A DNA stretch of 45,114 bases from Patescibacteria group bacterium (GTDB taxonomy: Bacteria > Patescibacteriota > Minisyncoccia > Portnoybacterales > UBA2143). Shown piece by piece: positions 40,657 to 45,114 of this stretch. The DNA lies in assembly GCA_018819085.1 (NCBI GenBank), contig JAHJQT010000032.1:1-45114 (forward strand), read 5' to 3'. A program made the translations under genes and the position numbers. Every line of letters starts with the position of its first letter. Within the stretch, counting starts at the first letter, position 1. The notes below the pieces were generated by a model that was not told the origin of the DNA, did no database searches, and saw nothing but the letters and a program-made list of their open reading frames with translations.

Positions 40657-41955
40657 TCACAGTATCAACATTTCCCCGATTTTATAAACATCCCCTGCAC
40701 CCATAATAATAATTATATCTTTCTCTTTTGTATTCTTTTTTAAATATTTTACTATATCGTCAAAATTCTTAAAATAACGAACAGATGGATTAATTTTCTT
40801 TATTTTATTAACTAAATCTTTAGCATGAATACTTTTATCATTTTTTTCTCGAGCTGCATAGATATCAGTAATAATTATATCATTTGCTTGATTAAAACTT
40901 TTAGCGAAATTGTTTAATAAAAATTTTGTTCTTGAATAAAGATGCGGTTGAAAAACAATAAAAATTTTCTGTTTAGGAAATTTTTCTCTAGTTGCTTTAA
41001 TGGTTGTCTGCACCTCTGAAGGATGATGGGCATAATCATCATAAACTAAAGCATTTAATTTTGTTTTCCCTTTATACTCAAACCTACGCCATGTTCCAGC
41101 ATATTCTTTGAGCAATCTCTCAGCTTTTTGCTTTTTAATATTAACTGCTTTAGTAACAGACAAAACCGCTTGAGCATTACATAGATTATGACTACCAGGC
41201 ACTTTTAATTCTAATTTATTTTCTTTAGTATAATCAATTATCTTTGCTTTTACTTTAGATAATTTTAGAGCTTGTTTCGTATTTTGTTCATTAGGATTGC
41301 AAATGATTAAACCATTTTGCGGCACCTTACTAATTAATTTAGCAAAAACCTTTTGAATATTTTTAATATTTTTAAAATAATCTAGATGATCATTATCAAT
41401 ATTAGTAATAATCAAAATATCTGGAAAGAGATTAAGAAATGACCCCTTATACTCACAAGCTTCAACTATAAGATACTTGCTTGTGCCTGAAATAAAATTA
41501 TCTTTTTCTTTTCTTAAAAACCCACCAATTATAACTGTGGGATTCTTTTTGGCTGAAATCATTACTTCAGCCAACATAGCTGTAGTTGTAGTTTTACCGT
41601 GAGTCCCAGAAACAGCAATAGTATATTTATTTTTTGAAATTAAGCCAAGCGCTTCAGGATATGAGTAAACAGGAATATTTAATTTTCTTGCTTGAATTAA
41701 TTCTGGATTATTCTGTTTAATAGCAGGAGAATAAATAACTATATCTATATCTTCAGTAAGATTTGATTTTTTATGACCAATAAAAATTCTGGCACCTAGT
41801 TTTTTAATACGTTCCAATGCAGGTCCAGACGATATATCCGAACCAGTTACTTTTTTCTTATTTAAAAGCATCATCCGCGCTAGAGCTGAAACGCCAATTC
41901 CACCAATACCTATAAAATGAGCTTTTTTAATTTGTTTAAATAAATCCTGATTCAT
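40657..41955 (-). CDS. murC: UDP-N-acetylmuramate--L-alanine ligase
   Basis: MurC adds L-Ala to UDP-MurNAc, the first step of stem-peptide assembly. The 432-residue protein has the N-terminal FIGIGGIGVSALA fold, the P-loop SGTHGKTTTTAM, ACEYKGSFL, TNIDNDHLDYF and YDDYAHHP, all MurC-specific. The MurD start overlaps on the other side: the murC ATG overlaps the murD stop by 4 bases (ATGA), so both are translated from one message. Confidence 0.96.
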   Translation of the reverse strand: MNQDLFKQIKKAHFIGIGGIGVSALARMMLLNKKKVTGSDISSGPALERIKKLGARIFIGHKKSNLTEDIDIVIYSPAIKQNNPELIQARKLNIPVYSYPEALGLISKNKYTIAVSGTHGKTTTTAMLAEVMISAKKNPTVIIGGFLRKEKDNFISGTSKYLIVEACEYKGSFLNLFPDILIITNIDNDHLDYFKNIKNIQKVFAKLISKVPQNGLIICNPNEQNTKQALKLSKVKAKIIDYTKENKLELKVPGSHNLCNAQAVLSVTKAVNIKKQKAERLLKEYAGTWRRFEYKGKTKLNALVYDDYAHHPSEVQTTIKATREKFPKQKIFIVFQPHLYSRTKFLLNNFAKSFNQANDIIITDIYAAREKNDKSIHAKDLVNKIKKINPSVRYFKNFDDIVKYLKKNTKEKDIIIIMGAGDVYKIGEMLIL

Positions 41956-43286
41956 TTTAACTCTTTAACTAATTTTACAAATTGATCTCCCCTATCATAT
42001 TCATTTTTAAAAACACCAAAACTTGCTGCACCTGGACACAAAAGAATAATATCATTTTTTTTTGCAAAATTACGTGCTTTAATAAATGCTTCTTTCATAT
42101 TATTAACAACGTCAACTGGTTCTGATAAATGTAAAAGAATTTTATTGGTAGCTGTTCCTTTAATTAAAATTACTTTTTTAACTTTCTTGTTTATAAATTC
42201 TACCACCTCCTTATAATCCAACTCCTTATCATTTCCACCAGCTATTAAAATAATATTCTTATCATCTAATGCTTTTAAAGCAGCCATAAGTGCATCTGGA
42301 GTTGTAGCATTTGTGTCATTATAATAAACAATACCTTTAAATTTCCTTATTAACTCAAGTCGTCCAGGTTCTCCATGATAATCCTCCACTCCTTTTTTAA
42401 TTTGAGACATATTTAATCCTAAGATTTCTAGAACTTTTACTGCTAAAGTAATATTTAATTTATTATGCTCGCCAATAAGATTAATTTTCCAATCTTTAGG
42501 AATATGTTTTTTTATTTGAATGACTTTACTTCTAATCTTATTTTTAAATCTTTTTTTAATCTCTTGCTCTGTTTGTTCGCTAATAATTAAATAATCATTT
42601 TTATTCTGATATTTAAAAATATTCGCCTTATCATTAAAATAACGTTGCGTATCTCCTTTATAATAATTCATATGATCGTGCATAAAATTAGTAAAAACAG
42701 AAATATGAGGACTTATTTTAAAATCTCCAAAACCCTGTAATTGCCATGAATCAAGCTCTAAAACAACACAATCGCCTTTTTTTGCTTTTTTAAGCAAAGG
42801 CAAAGTAGCCATTCCTTTAATATTACCACCTAAAAAAACATTCCTATTTTTTAAAGAATGTTTTAATGAATTATAAATAAGATTTGTAACTGTTGATTTT
42901 CCTCGAGTCCCCGTAATTCCAATAATTGTTGCTGGTGATAATTTAGCAAAAAGCGATGCGTCCATTTCTACTAGAATATTATTCTTTCGCGCTTCTTTAG
43001 TGTATATAGAATCAAAAGGAACGTTTGCAGCTTTAATGACAATATCACATTTTTTAAAATCAGCTAATCTATGTTTTCCTAAAACATATTTAATATTTTC
43101 AAATTTTTTTAACTTATTTAAAGATGATTCTAATTCTTTCTTATTTTTTAAATCAGTTACTAATAAATCAGCTCCACACTCTGCTAAAAATTTAACTACA
43201 CCTATGCCACGACCTAAAAGACCAAGCCCCATAACTGTAATTCTTTTATTCTTAAAATATTGTCTATAATCTATTCCTTCTTTCAT
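41952..43286 (-). CDS. murD: UDP-N-acetylmuramoyl-L-alanine--D-glutamate ligase
   Basis: MurD adds D-Glu to UDP-MurNAc-L-Ala. The 444-residue protein has the N-terminal VMGLGLLGRGIG nucleotide-binding loop, the P-loop GITGTRGKST (Arg where Asn is usual), ELDSWQLQGF, FTNFMHDHMNYY and NDTNATTPDALMAAL. The order and length fit MurD, although the sequence is divergent, as in other Patescibacteria. It lies 1 base downstream of the MFS transporter gene. Confidence 0.92.
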   Translation of the reverse strand: MKEGIDYRQYFKNKRITVMGLGLLGRGIGVVKFLAECGADLLVTDLKNKKELESSLNKLKKFENIKYVLGKHRLADFKKCDIVIKAANVPFDSIYTKEARKNNILVEMDASLFAKLSPATIIGITGTRGKSTVTNLIYNSLKHSLKNRNVFLGGNIKGMATLPLLKKAKKGDCVVLELDSWQLQGFGDFKISPHISVFTNFMHDHMNYYKGDTQRYFNDKANIFKYQNKNDYLIISEQTEQEIKKRFKNKIRSKVIQIKKHIPKDWKINLIGEHNKLNITLAVKVLEILGLNMSQIKKGVEDYHGEPGRLELIRKFKGIVYYNDTNATTPDALMAALKALDDKNIILIAGGNDKELDYKEVVEFINKKVKKVILIKGTATNKILLHLSEPVDVVNNMKEAFIKARNFAKKNDIILLCPGAASFGVFKNEYDRGDQFVKLVKELK

Positions 43287-43287
43287 A

Positions 43288-44487
43288 CTAAATCTTGATT
43301 ATTTTACTATTCTTTTTCTCTAAAAGATTAAAAACCATACTAGCTAAGGCAGCTAAAACAAAAACCCATTGAATGTCAAAAAAGAATGAAATAATAATAA
43401 TTAAGATAATCATTAAAACACGCCCAAAATTTAAAGCCATTTCATGTAAAACAGTAAATTCATCAACATAATGTTCTTGATCAGCTGCTATTTCATAAGT
43501 TAAAGCGTCAAAAGGAGTTCTTAAAAAAATACAAGTAATACTATGATACGCACCAACAACAAAAATTTGGAAAGCAGTTGAAATAAAGACTTTAATTAAC
43601 CATCCAAAGGAATATAGGAAACTTCCCCATTTTAAAATATTTTCTTTTTTAGCTTTTGAGTCTATGTATTTGCCTAAAAAAAGCTGTGCAATAACAGAAA
43701 TAGCAATAATTAAAGTAGAGATAGCACCGACTTTAAAATAATTACCATCTAAAAGCTGGTAAATAAAAATTGGCCAGACAGTTACTCCAATTATATTTTC
43801 AGATCCATCAGCTATATAAGCTAAGACAGTATTTCTTCTTTTCTTTGAAAAAAATTGTTTCCATGTTTCTTTGACTGTCCAGACAAACTTTTCTCTAGTT
43901 CTTGGAATTGTTAAATAAGGAATACCAGAAAGAAGATAAAGAATAATTGCGATAATAAAGAGAACATCAAAACTAAAATAACTTACAATAATTCCGGCTA
44001 TAAGTGGAATAAACACCCCTAAGGTAGAACGAGTTGCTTCAATAATACTAACTTGCCTGCCTCTTGTTTTTTTATTGGTAAATTTTGCAAAATTAACATG
44101 ATAAGGAAGCCAATAAAGCAAACGATAAAAAACAAGAATTAGAAGAGAGAAAGGAATCAAGTATTTTAAATTATTTTGATCTATGAAATAAAAAATTATA
44201 TAAAAAATTATTCCCAAAACAACACTAGCCCGTAAAGCATTCCTGAATCCAAATTTATTTAAAAATTTTATTCCGAAAGAAACAGTAATCCCATAAAAAA
44301 AAGCAGCGAGTCCATAATAAACCATTACTAATTGGAAATTTTTATCAAAAAGATTATATAAAAAGATAGGCAAAAATATGCCCAACATAGCAGAAGCAAT
44401 CATTACTATTGTTTTTCCTGTATATAAACGAACAAATCCCTTTGATAAGGATTTATTAAAATATTTTTTTTCTAAAAAATTAAGCAT
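43288..44487 (-). CDS. MFS-type membrane transporter
   Basis: This 399-residue protein has about 11-12 hydrophobic helices in two halves joined by a basic loop (TVKETWKQFFSKKRRNTV, near 200). No substrate-specific motif is recognised. It is first in the operon with murD and murC; a link to envelope precursor transport is possible but only suggested by position. Confidence 0.75.
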   Translation of the reverse strand: MLNFLEKKYFNKSLSKGFVRLYTGKTIVMIASAMLGIFLPIFLYNLFDKNFQLVMVYYGLAAFFYGITVSFGIKFLNKFGFRNALRASVVLGIIFYIIFYFIDQNNLKYLIPFSLLILVFYRLLYWLPYHVNFAKFTNKKTRGRQVSIIEATRSTLGVFIPLIAGIIVSYFSFDVLFIIAIILYLLSGIPYLTIPRTREKFVWTVKETWKQFFSKKRRNTVLAYIADGSENIIGVTVWPIFIYQLLDGNYFKVGAISTLIIAISVIAQLFLGKYIDSKAKKENILKWGSFLYSFGWLIKVFISTAFQIFVVGAYHSITCIFLRTPFDALTYEIAADQEHYVDEFTVLHEMALNFGRVLMIILIIIISFFFDIQWVFVLAALASMVFNLLEKKNSKIIKI

Positions 44488-44549
44488 TAAATTTATTATA
44501 GCAAAAACTGGAGTTTTTTGAAAATTTCTGATAAGATATTATTGTTATC

Positions 44550-44622
44550 GGGCGGTTAACTCAGTGGCCAGAGTATCTCGTTTACATCGAGAGAGTCAGA
44601 GGTTCAAATCCTCTACCGCCCA
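44550..44622 (+). tRNA. tRNA-Val(TAC)
   Basis: The acceptor is GGGCGGT/ACCGCCC, the anticodon stem TCTCG/CGAGA with loop TTTACAT (anticodon TAC), and the T stem AGAGG/CCTCT. CCA is not encoded (ACA follows). Together with tRNA-Val(GAC) it reads all valine codons. Confidence 0.94.
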
Positions 44623-44664
44623 CATACTTTTTATCCAAAACTTGTTTTGGTAATAAAAATTATG

Positions 44665-44684
44665 CCCTGAGCGAAGTCGAAGGA
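44665..44684. repeat. CCCTGAGCGAAGTCGAAGG-type repeat
   Basis: This short, GC-balanced sequence matches a motif I know as a frequent intergenic repeat in many environmental genomes. Here it sits between two tRNA genes. Multiplicity cannot be judged from one window. Confidence 0.45.
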
Positions 44685-44699
44685 CCAAACACCGTATAT

Positions 44700-44784
44700 G
44701 GTGGGATGTGCCGAATTGGCAAGGCACTGGTTTCGAAAACCAGCGGGCTTTAAGCCCATGCGAGTTCGAATCTCGCTCCCACCG
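44700..44784 (+). tRNA. tRNA-Ser(CGA)
   Basis: This class II tRNA has acceptor GGTGGGA/TCCCACC with discriminator G, anticodon stem CTGGT/ACCAG with loop TTCGAAA (anticodon CGA), a long variable arm (CGGGCTTTAAGCCCATG) and T stem GCGAG/CTCGC. CCA is not encoded. Confidence 0.94.
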
Positions 44785-44895
44785 CAAGAAAAAATAAACG
44801 AGGTTCGCCCCGCCACCGCTCGCTAACGCTCGCCACCCCGCAAAAAAGTTTTCTTCGCATTTTTTATTTTGCGCGCGTCAGATTTTTTTTTCTAA
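44785..44895. other. GC-rich spacer with short repeats
   Basis: The spacer holds CGCTCGCTAACGCTCG (a 6-base direct repeat) and CCACCGC/CCACCCCGC stretches, then a T-rich tract and GCGCGCG. The composition differs sharply from neighbouring DNA and it appears to interrupt the XRE-type gene remnant that follows. No gene is seen. Confidence 0.4.
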
Positions 44896-44985
44896 ATTGA
44901 AAACGGAAAAAGGAATCCGACACTTGCGACAATTCAAAAATTAACCGAAACTCTTGGAATTTCGGCTGATGAATTATTGAAATAA
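44896..44985 (+). pseudogene. decayed XRE-family HTH regulator (3' remnant)
   Basis: After an in-frame TAA at 44893-44895 the frame reads IENGKRNPTLATIQKLTETL and then GISADELLK before TAA 44983-44985. This is the C-terminal half of an HTH_3 (Cro/C1-type) domain. The first helices and the start codon are missing and replaced by GC-rich and T-rich sequence. It is best read as a truncated pseudogene. Confidence 0.75.
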
Positions 44986-45004
44986 ACTATTTAAGTTATA
45001 TATT

Positions 45005-45114
45005 ATGAACAAAAAATTTATAATCAAAAATGTTGCCAACTTTAGAGATAATTATTTAGCAGATTATATAAATCAATATATAAAAAATGATAATTTTTAT
45101 AACCTTGGATGGGG
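45005..45114 (+). CDS. N-terminal part of an unrecognised protein (3' end outside window)
   Basis: An ATG at 45005 opens a frame of 36 codons that stays open to the window end, beginning MNKKFIIKNVANFRDNYLAD. No ribosome binding site is obvious and no family is recognised from the fragment. Confidence 0.5.
   Translation, partial: MNKKFIIKNVANFRDNYLADYINQYIKNDNFYNLGW

Noticed and set aside
44596..44816. Two minus-strand frames of about 60 residues
   Set aside because: They are translations across tRNA-Val and tRNA-Ser and give the familiar false tRNA-derived peptides.
1..45114. Alternative genetic code with UGA as glycine or tryptophan
   Set aside because: TGA ends several well-formed genes at the expected place and conserved genes contain no internal TGA.
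1..45114. CRISPR array
   Set aside because: No regularly spaced identical repeats were seen; the repeats found are leader duplications, palindromes and AT-rich low-complexity DNA.

Overview
The window is low-GC bacterial DNA with the standard genetic code: TGA is used as a real stop, for example at the ends of the genes at 8372-9316, 13585-14346 and 14850-15455. Several features point to an uncultured Patescibacteria/CPR genome, perhaps a Falkowbacteria- or Kuenenbacteria-like lineage (inferred; no 16S is present). They are a short ValS, an S1 with four repeats, an L19 with a charged tail, three paralogous VirB2/TrbC-like two-helix proteins, an orphan solute-binding lipoprotein, tRNAs that encode CCA only in part, and many single genes of CPR type.

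Layout. 1-5330: the end of an unknown gene, a two-helix membrane protein, tRNA-Arg(GCG), recG, a DksA/TraR-like zinc-finger protein and a membrane glycosyltransferase. 5330-17200: an accessory island with conflict-type genes. On the minus strand it holds an alpha/beta hydrolase, two unrelated HEPN-like proteins, a NYN nuclease, a DUF4268-type nuclease, and a compact three-gene operon (13252-9492). The operon ends in a 963-residue protein that joins a GHKL ATPase, a sigma-70 region 4-like helix-turn-helix and a DnaA domain IV. On the plus strand follow a divergently placed winged-helix regulator, a phage-type replication-initiator-like protein and a large serine recombinase. The recombinase reading frame runs into the 3' end of a host tRNA-Glu gene, the usual picture of an element integrated at a tRNA. 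Two families of duplicated leader sequences sit just upstream of start codons in this island.

17200-25050: tsaD (with an in-frame palindromic repeat), valS (with an internal deletion), a PrsW-like protease, Hsp20, a VanW-domain protein, a PAP2 phosphatase and tRNA-Leu(TAG). 25050-29460: an SPFH protein and partner, then a convergent operon of a sugar-binding-type lipoprotein and three VirB2-like proteins. 29460-33700: a methyltransferase, gyrA, a small membrane protein and a metallo-beta-lactamase-fold hydrolase. 33700-40650: rpsA-ftsH, an HTH protein of unknown function, tRNA-Ile(TAT), tRNA-Val(GAC), alr, tRNA-Ala, an RluD-type pseudouridine synthase, rplS, tRNA-Leu(GAG) and a coiled-coil protein. 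40650-45114: a minus-strand operon of an MFS transporter, murD and murC, then tRNA-Val(TAC), tRNA-Ser(CGA), a decayed XRE regulator and the start of an unknown gene.

The best candidate for an undescribed system is the 13252-9492 operon with its divergent regulator: a small helical protein, a winged-helix protein, and the GHKL / sigma4 / DnaA-IV fusion. Its domains suggest an ATPase that reads replication-origin-type (DnaA-box) DNA, sitting on a mobile, defence-like island.
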